Of a stretch of 64,000 bases of DNA, positions 22,301 to 28,379 are shown one piece after another. Every line of letters begins with the position of its first letter. The stretch's first letter is position 1. The stretch covers positions 8,132,001-8,196,000 of the forward strand of contig LR990056.1 in NCBI GenBank assembly GCA_905147135.1. Reading direction: 5' to 3'. This stretch comes from Blastobasis lacticolella. Its lineage: Eukaryota > Arthropoda > Insecta > Lepidoptera > Blastobasidae. Both the position numbers and the translations under genes were made by a program. The notes beneath the pieces were generated by a model that was not told the DNA's origin, did not search any database, and saw nothing but the letters and a program-made list of their open reading frames with translations.

Positions 22301-23851
22301 ATAAAAGGCAGTCCATAGTCTCTGTCTACCCCACCTGTGGGACAGTGGCGTGAACTTTATGTATGCATGTATTATAATTTGCATACTATAATATAAGTAA
22401 GAGCACATTTTTATAATACTCACCCTAATGATAAACGATAATTGTCGCCTACAACGATTCGATGCACTTTGGTTTCATGTACAAAAGCAAAAATGCATCA
22501 CTGTAACAAGCTTGTATTCTTCATGCCTATGTCTACACTGAACACCTTACCTTTAAATATACTTACTTCTACACTTGAGCGTCGGTGGCCGAGCGGTTGA
22601 GTATCCGACTCGTAAGCGAGAGGTACCGGGTTCGAATCCGGCTGCGGTCATGTATCAATGACTATTTTCTGAGTAGTGTACATTCGTTGAATTCTAAACG
22701 ATGCTCTTACGGTGATGGAAAACATCGTGATGAAACCTGCAAATTCAGGCAACTAAATTTGTAACCATGATCCAATCTGGCCAGGTTCCCTTCGTAGCAG
22801 GGTCACGGAGGTCAGATGGTAGTCGCTCCATTGTAATTACCTGATCGCCGAATCCTGGATTATGATCAAGCCGTACCCCTGGTCCTTGTCCTCGAGAGCA
22901 CAACCGGGACATTAACGCCAAGTTGATTATTATTTTATTACTTCCACAACAATGCGAGCATGATTGCTTTGTGACAGAAATAGATAAGGCGGTGATACCC
23001 TTCCAGGCAGATTATTCAGGTTTTACAGTGTCCTAACATGGTAAAAAGTGAATGATCATCATAATCATCACCTTGACGGTATGTCCCGGTTGCGTCAACG
23101 CGCGGGCCCAGGGTCCGATTAATGAGTTAATGTTAATATCAGGCGATAATTCTCAAGTCTCCATAATTCATTAGTCGTCAATAAATTAATGAATAGTTAG
23201 CTTAGTCTCACCTGTCAATGCCACCACTTGCACTACCACTACAGTACCACCACGTTACTATCACTGGTAAACCTCGACTTGTGTTTCGTTCCTCCACGAA
23301 TAATCCTCAGGAAGTCGTTGACCGTAAGGCGCTGTCCTTAATGGCGACGGTCGTGCGACGGGCGGTTTAGAAGTCTCCTATTGGTCGGGCAAAGTCCGTC
23401 GTACGACCAAGGACGCACGATCGTTACCAATTAGGATAGTCATCATCATCATATCACATGAAGGACGCTCACTGCTGGACATAGGCCTCCCCCAGATACC
23501 GGTCCTATCCCTTCCGCAATCCAGCTACGCATCTTTACCAGGTCATCGGTTCACCTTGCGATGCCAACCCACGCTGCGTCTTCTGAAGACGATTATAAAA
23601 TTAGTGTCTAATGGTAAAAAAAACCACCATCGGTTGTTCTTTTTTTCGCTAGAAGAGAAATCTTTACCCACACATATCAAAGTATCCACTTTTCAGACGA
23701 ATGGGTGGAGGTGCTCACCACGAAAGAGGCGACTGAGTTTCGCGCCTCCATGGCCTCGGCCACGACGGACGAGGCTCTGCGGCCGCGGGACAAGTTCAAC
23801 GAGGAATACATGGGCATGCCTGGCTCCTTCCGCTCCTTTAATCTTGACTGA
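3118..23851 (+). CDS. CRAL-TRIO domain lipid-binding protein (alpha-TTP/clavesin-like), 6 coding exons, 312 aa
   Basis: Exons 3118-3280, 17266-17419, 19307-19424, 20770-20904, 21613-21826 and 23697-23851 join in phase (163+154+118+135+214+155 = 939 nt) into 312 codons plus TGA. Donors are GTAAGT or GTGAGT, with a weaker GTTTGT after exon 4; all acceptors end in CAG. Residues ~10-75 form the helical CRAL-TRIO N region. Residues ~95-255 form the Sec14-like lipid-binding fold, with the family hallmarks DGY.TR..GIHFI (191-203) and [15 protein letters not shown] (238-252). MGMPGSFR near the C-terminus is also typical. There is no signal peptide, as expected for a cytosolic carrier of hydrophobic ligands. 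Insects have many paralogues, so ligand and gene name are not assignable. Intron 1 is 14 kb of antisense retrotransposons. Confidence 0.9.
3335..3550 (+). repeat. SINE family 1 copy, 5'-truncated
   Basis: Matches the body of the full-length copy at 22577: ACACTAACCGATCCACT, GATGAAACCTGCACATTCAGG, AATTACCTGATCTGCCAAAT and GATCATGGTCAAGGCGGAC. The tRNA-like head is missing. Located in intron 1 of the CRAL-TRIO gene. Confidence 0.7.
3655..3905 (+). repeat. SINE family 1 copy with internal deletion
   Basis: Has the tRNA-like head (GTCGGTGGCCTAGTGG as A-box region, CCCGGGTCCGAATCTC as B-box region). From the CTTACGGTG block it jumps straight to CAGATGGCAGGCGCTCC, losing about 90 bases of the body. 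Confidence 0.7.
4370..4570 (-). repeat. fold-back repeat, copy 1
   Basis: The reverse complement aligns with 21960-22170. Shared blocks are TTTTGATTTTC, TCGATATTTT, GTACTCTTTCGGTGTTGC and ATCAAAATT/ATCAAAATGG; CTTTCGGTGTTGC is the diagnostic core. No coding potential is evident. Confidence 0.55.
4765..5265 (-). mobile_element. LINE 3'-end fragment with reverse-transcriptase C-terminus
   Basis: Minus-strand translation gives [18 protein letters not shown] and [20 protein letters not shown], then after a frameshift [38 protein letters not shown] and a stop. This is the standard C-terminal tail of Jockey/CR1-superfamily LINE reverse transcriptases. The fragment is 5'-truncated and frameshifted near 5030. 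Related pieces lie at 2948, 33345, 33825 and 52300. Confidence 0.72.
5853..6430 (-). pseudogene. element G reverse transcriptase, catalytic piece
   Basis: Contains [35 protein letters not shown] and the active-site Tyr-Ala-Asp-Asp (about 6060), followed by [14 protein letters not shown]. About 25 residues are missing between EDAVSDLV and VLLDLSKAF. The sequence stops resembling an RT at about 5855. Confidence 0.7.
6725..6830. repeat. (TG)n/(CA)n tract in the 3' UTR of element F
   Basis: Alternating TG tract, with the purest run at about 6767-6790. It sits right after the ORF2 stop of F (6846) on the minus strand. Confidence 0.85.
6846..7355 (-). pseudogene. element F ORF2, C-terminal 169 codons
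   Basis: Resumes with [20 protein letters not shown], then [45 protein letters not shown] and [16 protein letters not shown]. These match E's IRYLGV-to-C-terminus segment (…[40 protein letters not shown]) position for position. It ends LLLKPSS and a stop (6848-6846). Confidence 0.8.
7357..7389. repeat. 33-bp homopolymer A (poly-T tail of element E on the minus strand)
   Basis: Uninterrupted A run on the plus strand, immediately outside E's AATAAAG. Confidence 0.9.
7604..7712. repeat. (TG)n/(CG/TG) tract in the 3' UTR of element E
   Basis: Interrupted TGTG/TGCG tract lying 18 bases beyond the ORF2 stop of E (7730) on the minus strand. It generates spurious Cys/Val open frames on the plus strand. 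Confidence 0.85.
7730..10651 (-). CDS. element E ORF2: AP-endonuclease/reverse transcriptase, 973 aa, intact
   Basis: This is a single open frame. The N-terminal endonuclease/exonuclease/phosphatase domain (~40-245) has MNIRSI (catalytic Asn 46), SECW (Glu 75), YYRD, GDININ (173-178), CLDH (213-216) and TDH (235-237). The RT domain (~480-760) has [60 protein letters not shown] and the catalytic YADD (687-690; 8593-8582). [12 protein letters not shown] and IRYLGVWID follow. The C-terminal tail ([30 protein letters not shown]) is the usual Jockey-superfamily end. The protein nicks target DNA and primes reverse transcription of element RNA. Length is normal for the family and no stop or frameshift is seen. 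Confidence 0.92.
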   Translation of the reverse strand: MDNETSLLNEIEQLQIAKSCVCSPEQCGSFLSEMSANTSLKIFHMNIRSIGNNFDSMLVLIKNMDIPIDVIILSECWLSKCPVIPILPGYLSVTSKHNNQNDGVVIYYRDVFAFTIEVPEFCEANCVVLKSAKNLAIIALYRSPSYRNIDNFINSMDTLLNSVNSFQDIFIVGDININIAPDSCDPNLDIYLNLLASYSIMPTHVLPTRKNNCLDHMNIKTKSRAITLVLESYITDHAPVVLFCDVEMSIKNATRVTNRLNVESCIKDLLTTDYSSVMMDRNAETAAETLVNIVSSVVRSHRQKNIVPSKKKILKPWITPGLLRCLRNRDKLALNAKRNSENNIIKTTYLRYRNYFNKLLKKVRLDYECEQFRKARKSPKATWDIIKKIGNFGSTDSSANELLTLSGDSTASVDTVNHVFANVGRRLASEIVPCVFPCIGVPPLHSMTLLSTDNSEVDRIILSLKNTSAAGWDGIPTSVIKGSRYVLVPVLSHVFNLCLAAGIFPSTFKKALVHPIFKSGARDSVNNYRPISVLSVFSKILEKIINLRLVGYLNRNKIIADNQFGFRSGRSTEDAVLDLTEKIVKNLNFKHKMVGIFLDLSKAFDTVSVPILIGKLENIGIRGTVLEIFKSYLQERTQCVTINDVVSREEPLDFGVPQGSVLGPTLFIIYINDLCKLTLSNCDIIVYADDTALLVRGKSWSEAHDHAEMALREVSRWLSANLLTLNLDKTKFVTFAPNVSSLPPSSFSIQVHKHICPSRASCKCFKISKTPHIRYLGVWIDNYLSWNEHIKICVSRVRKLIFVFRNLRRVIDWDTIKSVYFALAQSVIAYCITVWGGSGKVQMLKLERAQRAVLKVITFKPLRYSTSDLYTLTDVLTVRQLFMLNIVLRKHAEVPYSPDLINGRRRTDMVCRTEFCRLAVSGRHYYYLAPDLYNRINKILNIYPMNIKHCKSSVSVWLGSLTYLETEDFLTRK
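11070..11985 (-). pseudogene. element E ORF1, frameshifted coiled-coil/FP-like protein
   Basis: The first frame (11985-11539) starts [17 protein letters not shown] and has a coiled coil ([20 protein letters not shown] through [13 protein letters not shown]). The second frame (from about 11565) continues [48 protein letters not shown] and [13 protein letters not shown], ending at 11070. The same blocks are in frame in F's ORF1, so a one-base change near 11555-11565 broke this copy. Total length is 916 nt (305 codons plus one base). Confidence 0.8.
12331..14760 (-). pseudogene. element F ORF2, N-terminal 810 codons (endonuclease + RT), cut by insertion of E
   Basis: Starts [16 protein letters not shown] at 14760. 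The AP-endonuclease-like domain spans ~40-245 (HQNIRSI 45-51, LSECW 73-77, YYRENI, GDINIDI, CLDH, TDH). The RT carries [56 protein letters not shown] and the active site FADD (692-695; 12687-12676). After YIF (12331) the frame enters E's 5' end and stops at 12268. The missing C-terminus lies at 7355-6846. Confidence 0.82.
15257..16066 (-). CDS. element F ORF1: coiled-coil + FP-like C-terminal domain nucleic-acid-binding protein, 269 aa
   Basis: The frame starts [20 protein letters not shown] at 16066, the first ATG inside F; it is open further upstream only because it reads into element G. Residues ~25-110 form a long heptad-like coiled coil ([35 protein letters not shown]). Then come [11 protein letters not shown], the [10 protein letters not shown] block, [30 protein letters not shown] and [13 protein letters not shown]. 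The last part resembles the FP-type C-terminal domain (Pfam Baculo_FP/FP_C group) found in lepidopteran LINE ORF1s and baculovirus FP proteins. The expected role is an RNA chaperone or RNP component. The homology is recognised by eye, not by search. Confidence 0.7.
   Translation of the reverse strand: MPRKMKSAAIMADVATEDGFRCQFLNLIKELKSTQQQNFSLLKSSVDEIKSQNVKLQETIEFIALKYDEVIEKMSVLQNERSEDKKYIHQLEGRIEQVERQNRSCRLEFRNIPKQIKETRQELTDTIVKTCKTLNLDLQPNDIRDVFRLNKGSKPDSKTELASDTIIAEFSTVATKESILQSKKIFNTENKSSKLNTEHLGINGPKLPIFINESLTYKTRRLFFLARDFAKSNDYEYCWTSRGNVLLRKQHGSKYIVIKDESDLAKLKT
16152..16375 (-). pseudogene. element G reverse transcriptase, N-terminal piece
   Basis: Encodes the start of the RT domain ([45 protein letters not shown]). 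It stays open into element F, so it reads in frame into F's ORF1 as an accidental chimera of 372 codons ending at 15257. Confidence 0.7.
16440..16740 (-). mobile_element. 3' end of a second restriction-endonuclease-type LINE copy
   Basis: Minus strand 16740-16660 reads [20 protein letters not shown] then NADSF. This is the same C-terminal block as the 300-2010 element (LGQRLSLAIQRGNAAS). AT-rich 3' UTR follows to about 16440. It is severely 5'-truncated. Confidence 0.6.
16775..16830 (+). repeat. short fragment of the GGCCCTAAG…CAGTG-ACTGTTA repeat
   Basis: TCGTAAGAGAGGCCCTAAGCCTTGCAGTGAACTGTTAGG matches the end of the repeat at 20490-20755. Confidence 0.5.
17266..17419 (+). CDS. CRAL-TRIO gene, coding exon 2
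   Basis: Acceptor CATTACAG. The exon encodes [18 protein letters not shown] through KDYDFEGI, the helix bundle preceding the lipid-binding fold. The donor GTAAGTTACC begins at 17420. Confidence 0.88.
17464..17530 (+). repeat. SINE family 1, head joined directly to tail
   Basis: GAGCGTCGGTGGCCGAGTGG (head) is followed after about 15 bases by CCGAGACATTAACGTCAAGATGATT (tail). The roughly 300-base body is deleted. Confidence 0.6.
17625..17775 (+). repeat. interspersed repeat (TTCTTCAAAAGGCATG family), copy 1
   Basis: Shares TTCTTCAAAAGGCATG, GGCACC.CA, GTCCTGG.CGACGGTGGCC and CATCAGGCGG with 35080-35225. It looks like a LINE/SINE 3' end; no coding sequence is evident. Confidence 0.45.
18105..18240 (+). 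repeat. divergent tRNA-headed SINE
   Basis: GAGCGTCGATGACCTGATGG and GGTACCGGGTTCGAGCACCAG resemble the head of SINE family 1 (A- and B-box regions). The body (CACTGTAACCCTCGCATATC) does not match the other copies. Confidence 0.45.
18228..18500 (-). repeat. tRNA-Gly-derived SINE (family 2), copy 1
   Basis: On the minus strand it has a tRNA-Gly-like head (AGTGGTTCGGTTGG, GCCGGTTGCCACGCAG, GTTCGATTCCCGGCC), then AATTTCTTTTACGGGTC. It ends in the block CACAAGCTTTGCTTACTTTG / GGCTAGATGGCGC. This is the same architecture as 56443-56665. Confidence 0.7.
18584..19022 (-). repeat. SINE family 1 copy interrupted by another repeat
   Basis: The minus-strand SINE body runs from ATCTTGGCGTTAATGTCCC (tail) to TTCAGTTGCCTGAATTTGCAGG. 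It is broken at 18774, and resumes at 18961 with TCAGGTTTCATCACGATAAG through CTAATGTACATA. Confidence 0.75.
18774..18960 (+). repeat. ACGGCAGACAAACAGGCAAG-family repeat nested in a SINE
   Basis: Starts with a T run and TTATGTTATACGGCAG, then GCGGGCCACCTGATGGAAAG, GGACATCAGCAACACCAGG, TTGCCCGCCTCTGAAAAGAC and TGATCCCATTTCATAGTCC. Related copies are at 41735 and 58783, with inverted pieces at 24500 and 24715. The flanks GCAGG and TCAGG suggest a short target duplication. Confidence 0.7.
19307..19424 (+). CDS. CRAL-TRIO gene, coding exon 3
   Basis: Acceptor TTTTTACAG. It continues in frame as [18 protein letters not shown] and ends KSILP at a codon boundary. Donor GTGAGTG. Confidence 0.88.
19464..19920 (-). 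mobile_element. CR1/Jockey-superfamily LINE 3' end, 5'-truncated
   Basis: Minus strand 19909-19706 encodes [20 protein letters not shown] then [18 protein letters not shown], the C-terminal tail of a LINE reverse transcriptase. A ~240-base 3' UTR ends AATAAATCTTTTATTATT with a TAATAA-type tail at 19464-19485. It sits in intron 3 of the CRAL-TRIO gene, antisense. Confidence 0.6.
20490..20755 (+). repeat. interspersed repeat (CCCCTTACACTCGTGGGTGTCGTA family), copy 1
   Basis: Blocks CACCAACCCCTTACACTCGT, CGTATAAGGCAACTAATGTT, GGAAAATGGGCAGCAGC and GAGGCCCTAAGTCCTGCAGT recur at 39715-39860 (+) and 34105-34315 (-). Function unknown; a non-coding 3'-end or SINE-like repeat. Confidence 0.6.
20770..20904 (+). 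CDS. CRAL-TRIO gene, coding exon 4
   Basis: Acceptor TGTTTACAG. It encodes [18 protein letters not shown] and on to ELYTILV, matching the first strands and helix of the CRAL-TRIO domain. Phase 0 at both ends. The donor GTTTGTATAA is non-consensus but fits the frame and the homology boundary. Confidence 0.85.
21008..21428. repeat. head-to-head inverted pair of SINE family 1 copies (fold-back)
   Basis: The left arm (21008-21195) is a minus-strand SINE from ATCTTGGCGTTAATGTCC to CAGTCGCCTGAATG. The right arm (21196-21428) is a plus-strand SINE from TCTTAGTTATGTACATTAG to GGATATTAACGCCAAGATGAT. Both lack the tRNA head. An intronic transcript could fold into a long hairpin (intron 4 of the CRAL-TRIO gene). 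Confidence 0.75.
21613..21826 (+). CDS. CRAL-TRIO gene, coding exon 5 (core motif exon)
   Basis: Acceptor GATATTTCAG. It encodes [13 protein letters not shown], the segment [10 protein letters not shown] and the [15 protein letters not shown] signature, ending in the first base of a Tyr codon. Donor GTAAGTAG at 21827. Confidence 0.9.
21960..22170 (+). repeat. fold-back repeat, copy 2
   Basis: Inverted ends: TTTCAATTTTGATTTTC near 22010 and GAAATCAAAATTGAAAA near 22130. The GTACTCTTTCGGTGTTGC core is shared with the inverted copy at 4370-4570. Confidence 0.55.
22577..22940 (+). repeat. SINE family 1, full-length copy
   Basis: tRNA-like head GAGCGTCGGTGGCCGAGCGG (A box), CCGACTCGTAAGCGAG and GGGTTCGAATCC (B box). 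The body has GTGTACATTCGTTGAATTC, CGTGATGAAACCTGCAAATT, GATCCAATCTGGCCAGGTTC and CGCTCCATTGTAATTACC. The tail is ACATTAACGCCAAGTTGATT followed by ATTATTTTATT. The internal promoter boxes imply RNA polymerase III transcription of source copies. The short variable arm and decayed stems show it is not a functional tRNA gene. Confidence 0.82.
22955..23050 (+). repeat. short repeat (CAGAAA.AGATAAGGCGGTG family), copy 1
   Basis: TGACAGAAATAGATAAGGCG and GTGATACCCTTCCAGGC…CAGTGTCCTA match 50755-50870 in the same orientation. Confidence 0.45.
23330..23440 (+). repeat. ~110-bp palindromic element, copy 1
   Basis: The ends are imperfect inverted repeats: CTGTCCTTAATGGCGACGG with CGATCGTTACCAATTAGGATAG. 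The core is GACGGGCGGTTTAGAAGTC then TCCTATTGGTCGGG. A second copy lies inverted at 59545-59650. Confidence 0.6.
23440..23585 (-). mobile_element. RTE-clade LINE 3'-end fragment
   Basis: CATCATCATCAT, then GGACGCTCACTGCTGGACAT, AGGCCTCCCCCAGATACCGG and ACCAGGTCATCGGTTCACCT match the 3' end of the RTE element at 62600-62770. It is antisense in CRAL-TRIO intron 5, just upstream of the last exon. Confidence 0.75.
23697..23851 (+). CDS. CRAL-TRIO gene, terminal coding exon 6
   Basis: Acceptor CACTTTTCAG. It encodes [16 protein letters not shown], then the family C-terminal block [17 protein letters not shown] and TGA (23849-23851). It is more GC-rich than its surroundings. Confidence 0.9.
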
Positions 23852-23930
23852 GAAAGCTTCTAAGTCGTTTTCGGCAGTGTTTCTATTTATTAGGATTAGA
23901 AAATATTTTATTTGTTCTTTAATTGTGAAT

Positions 23931-23936
23931 AATAAA
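23931..23936 (+). terminator. polyadenylation signal of the CRAL-TRIO gene
   Basis: AATAAA lies 80 nt after the stop codon and runs straight into a (GAT)n tract (23935-23952). The 3' UTR would be about 100 nt. Confidence 0.6.
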
Positions 23937-24012
23937 GATGATGATGATGATGAATTCCAAAAATATCATAACAATTATTATATGCGTATTCAATCAATCG
24001 TTTTTCATTCGA

Positions 24013-24376
24013 AGAGTGTCGGTGGTCGAGTGGTAACGGTACCCGACTCGCAAGCGAGGGGTGCCGGGTCGAAATCCCACTGCCGCAATGTAAATAACAA
24101 TGACTCTTTTCTGAGTTATGTGCATTAGTTGAATACTAACCTATGCACTTACGGTAAGGAAAAGCATCGTGCAAGCAAACCTGTACATTCAGAGGACTGA
24201 ATGTGTAACCATGATTCAATCTGGTCAGGATCTCCTTGTAGCAGGGTCACGGAGGGCATACGGCAGTCGCACTACTGTAATTACCTGATTTACCACATCC
24301 TGGATCATGGTCAAGGCGAACTCCGGGGCCAAGTGCGCAAGAACGCAACCGGGACATTAAGGCCAAGATTGCCTTA
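24013..24376 (+). repeat. SINE family 1, full-length copy
   Basis: Head GAGTGTCGGTGGTCGAGTGG, CCGACTCGCAAGCGAG and GGGTCGAAATCCC. The body is as in the 22577 copy, and the tail is GGGACATTAAGGCCAAGATT. Located 80 bp beyond the CRAL-TRIO poly(A) signal. Confidence 0.8.
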
Positions 24377-24499
24377 AATGATGATGACTTTTGTTTTTGC
24401 TAAGCAAAGTTGTTTGTTGTAAAAAGTATATAAATTACTTGTACCAAGTAACCAGTACGCGACTGCCTGAAGAAACTTTGTAGGCAATTTTTGTTTGTA

Positions 24500-24805
24500 A
24501 GGGTTTCATAAGCTATCTTGTGACCACTTTCCATTAGTTGGCTCGCTTGCCTGTCTGTGTGTCGTATAACATAGGATAAAATCATACGTTTATCTCTGAC
24601 TATTCGTTTTTCGGCCTAGATTAGCGCGGTTATAAACTAGTAACAGACGTTCCGTTTTGGCTGGAGCCGACCAACTGTCAGTTGCAATTGATACTAATCC
24701 TTACGTAGTTCACAGACTCCCCTGGTGTTGCTGATGTCCATAGGCGGTGGTGATCAATCTCCATCAGTTGGCTCTCTTGCTGTTTGTCTGTCATATAACA
24801 TAAGC
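24500..24805 (-). repeat. two inverted fragments of the GGCAGACAAACAGGCAAG family
   Basis: TGACCACTTTCCATTAGTTGGCT…GTCGTATAACATAG (24520-24575) and CCCCTGGTGTTGCTGATGTCC…CATATAACATAAG (24718-24805) are reverse complements of parts of 18774-18960. Confidence 0.55.
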
Positions 24806-27800
24806 AAGAAGAAGCATATGCCCGCGTACTACATCGAGTACATGTAACAGAAGATATTTTCGGCGGTAACGTGTAGTTAAAACCATGTACCTGCTGTAAT
24901 TATTACCAGCCTGTAGTGGTATTAGTAGCCAGCGATATGGTCTACGTTGCTGTTTCTAAAGAATAACACAAATGAAACAACAAACAATTTTGACGTCATA
25001 TTTTACGTCAGGATTAAAATTTGTTAGCTACGTAATCTGAGAGAAAACCATACGAGACAACACAATTCCCTACTACTACCACATTACATACAGTGTAGAA
25101 TAGACATACCAAAGATCAGTGCCACATATTTTTATTGCAAAGAAAATTGCCCCTTTATGAAAAATTTATCCAGTAATATTGGGCTTTACCGCTTTCTTTT
25201 GCGGTATTAACCCATAAACTGCTGTCGAAAGAAATAATGGCAGTCGTTGTGTGACGGTAGGATGAGATTTATATGAAAACTTGGACTTAATAAAGGCTGT
25301 TTGATTTTCATTATCCACCGGCCACCGCGCCTTCGCTCTTTTATGTTGTTTATTGTTTATGGCGCTTTTGTGCCGAATGCCAAAGCATCGATTAAATCGA
25401 TTTATCACCATTTAACTTTCTGTTTGCGATGCGATATTCGTTTCTGTCCCAGTTGTTTCGTTTTCGAGATATCGTGGGACTCATTCCGCTTCACGATGGG
25501 GAAGCGGCGCGACTTTTATCTGTTTTCAACTACATTTCACTAGGATTATAATGAGTACTTAAATAGTGGAAGGTTTGTAAAGTATGTATTAATCCTAGAG
25601 CCGACATATTCTTTTTTATAACGTCAAAGGGCGCGTGGTGACGTCGTGCTCCCAGGCATCTCCATCATCTGTTTTGTTATAAGAGTAGGGTAATTTTTTT
25701 TTAAGTATGTACTAATTGAGTACTGAAAAACCTTACTCAGGTATCGGGGGAAAATGATTAATTTTAAAAAGCAAGTCACGTTGTTGAAAAATCTACATTT
25801 TCATAATTTACAATTATTTTATGAGTTATTTGCAAAACAGACGATGTGGTTGTCAGGCAGCACGTGGTGCGTGGTGAGATTAGTGTCGTACTTACTTTGG
25901 CTTCTTTACATTTAAACCAGACACACTTCATTGACAGCAGAAATAGATAGCTCTTTTCAAAAATATATAATTTTATACTCACTCTGACATGTGGGCCACA
26001 TTTTTAATTTTTAAGGCGTATGTATAGTACTTTTTTAATGTTTTTTCTCTTCCTCTTTCAATATAAATACCCTTGCATTTTATTTGTTTTATGAATAAAT
26101 AAGTATTATCTGATATTGATGTAAAGTACTTACGATATCCTCATACTTACATTTTCAGCAGCGCTCCAAAATCAGGTTTACCTCCGATGCGAATGTGCTC
26201 CAACTTTGTTTATCCTGTGTAACCTCCAGGCAACCCGGAGTTCTGACCGTCCTGGGTATTTCAGTCATTCATTTCCCACGCAATTGTACATTTTCGAGAT
26301 ACCGGGAGGAAGTATACTCTGTCATTTCTAAATCGGTTCACTAGTTTGAGAGATGAAATTCCGTAATGCTTTCGACGGATGCCTATATTATATCAATATC
26401 AATCAGTATCAACTCGACCCGTCTCGTGGTTAGAGATAGTCAGACAGTCAGTCACCTTACATATATTTAGATTTGTAACAAAACATCCAGCCATGAATCT
26501 ATGAATAAGTAAATCTAATTACTTACGCTCCTTACTTAAGTGAGCCAGAAAAAATTGCCGGCGGTTAAGCCCGTCAAAGAAATGAGAATGCAATTCATCA
26601 TCCGTCCACGGTGTTCAGTCATTTTTCGTGACAACAAGCCAACTTTTTAGGGGCTCGTATCTTCGGAGCCAAGAGAAAATACCTACTTAGCCCCAGATAT
26701 TGCTTTGATGAATTGTACTTTTATGGGTCCGTAATTCGATAACGAAGGGAAAATTCTGTGGCTCACAAAGTGAATGACCGGTAGATTGTTAGTGTTACTG
26801 ACGGAATAAGCAGTGTATCTACTAGACACATTTGACTCGTATTGACATGTTTCTATTTTCGGTTCTTGTGAGACAAATTAAACAAGAATAGCACGACTTA
26901 TGTGTACCAGAATATAAATATTATGTAACTAACTATGGTGCCAGTTTCCCTACAATGTACTATTGGAAAAGGAATTTCATATAAAAGAAGGCATTTTACA
27001 AAACATTCATTGACGCTTCATTTATTTTTAATACAAAAACGTAAAACTGCCGGCCAGAAAAAAAATCCAATGAAACCATTTGGATTGGTATTAACTATTA
27101 AATTAAAGATATTTAGTACTTTTGGGGCGTCTTAGTAAATAAACGTTTGAAAATGTGTACTCTATCTGAAAACTACTGTTCTCCCTTTGTTCAAATAACA
27201 ACGTTTGATATAGGTAATTTAACTTTTTCAAACAACGTTAAACCGTTTGGTATAAAATTTGTTAACATAATTTTTGTTTGACATAATATTTACTTGATAT
27301 AAATACTGTTCCTAATAACCGAACCACCAACAACCAAGGGAGAACCGAAAATTACAACTTTTTTTGACTGGCACTTTCAGCTTATTGGACCAAAATTTCT
27401 TTAAAATTCTTTCTACAATAACTTTAACTAGATTATTTATGATGTATTTTGCCTTTGAGCTCAGTGCCACTTAACGATATTATTGTTACCCGGTGCGTTT
27501 TCATAGTACGGGGTATTCAGATTCACAGTTGGCAGATATTGACAGTTGGCTTTCCCATTTTGGCATCCCAGGTATTAATCGAGTTGGCAGCGTTGGTCAT
27601 TGTTACCACTCCTAATAGCCTCTGCCGTGGTAACGATACCGTAATTTATGTCAATATCGTCAGTAACCATAACCGTTGACATATAACCGTTGACATGACA
27701 CTTTATAAATATTTTTTAGCTCTAAATTAGTTTTAGTTGACGACTTTGCTTTAAATTGTATTGAAGCTTACTAAATTTTAATTTCATACCCAGTTTATGT

Positions 27801-27840
27801 ATTTATGGAATCGGCTGAATAAAGCGCATTTTTCATGTTC
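24806..27840. other. intergenic region between the convergent genes; no gene seen
   Basis: AT-rich sequence with only short unrelated open frames, none with recognisable motifs or flanking splice sites. An AATAAA at 27818 (plus) could end a transcript but no exon was found to go with it. Confidence 0.5.
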
Positions 27841-27851
27841 CACTTCTTTCT

Positions 27852-27857
27852 TTTATT
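27852..27857 (-). terminator. candidate polyadenylation signal of the K2P channel gene
   Basis: TTTATT on the plus strand, i.e. AATAAA on the minus strand. It is the first canonical signal I find downstream of both the UGA (28650) and the TAA (28380) of the channel. A weaker ATTAAA lies at 28238-28233. Confidence 0.35.
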
Positions 27858-28379
27858 AAATTGATATTCTTACAAATAAACTATTCACATGAAAATCATT
27901 AACATTACGTTTTGAAAATAACAGTTGACAAATATATTTAGATAAAAGATGTTACACATCTGCGGTGTAGGTATAGTCTTCCATTTACAATTTTTACAAA
28001 ATGTACAATAAAAATATAAAACAATTTCAGTACATTAATATAGAATTAAGTTATTTACAAAGTATAATCTACAATATTCACATTATTTAAAACTATTTAG
28101 GTTATAAATACCACTGACGTTTGTTGATAAATTATGTACAAAATCATGATTACAAAACAACTCATCACAATAATTAAATTAAAGCAAGATTTGTGTTACA
28201 AGCTCTTCCTACAAAAGTCCCAAATAATTAGTTTTAATTAACAATAGTGTTATATTGGAAGAGTTTTAAAATATAATACTAAATGTAATGTCATTTGAAA
28301 TGAGGTACTTACTTACCATAAAATACTTATTAATAGTATTGCTTTGCCTGTACACGTAATAGAACATTACAATGTTTGA

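Noticed and set aside
22577..22650. tRNA gene (A and B boxes present)
   Set aside because: The stems do not pair as a functional tRNA, and the sequence continues into a repeated ~360-bp SINE body. The same applies to 24013 and 56443.
23556..24128. 190-codon plus-strand frame overlapping the last CRAL-TRIO exon
   Set aside because: It is read in a different frame from the conserved exon and runs through intron, 3' UTR and SINE sequence.
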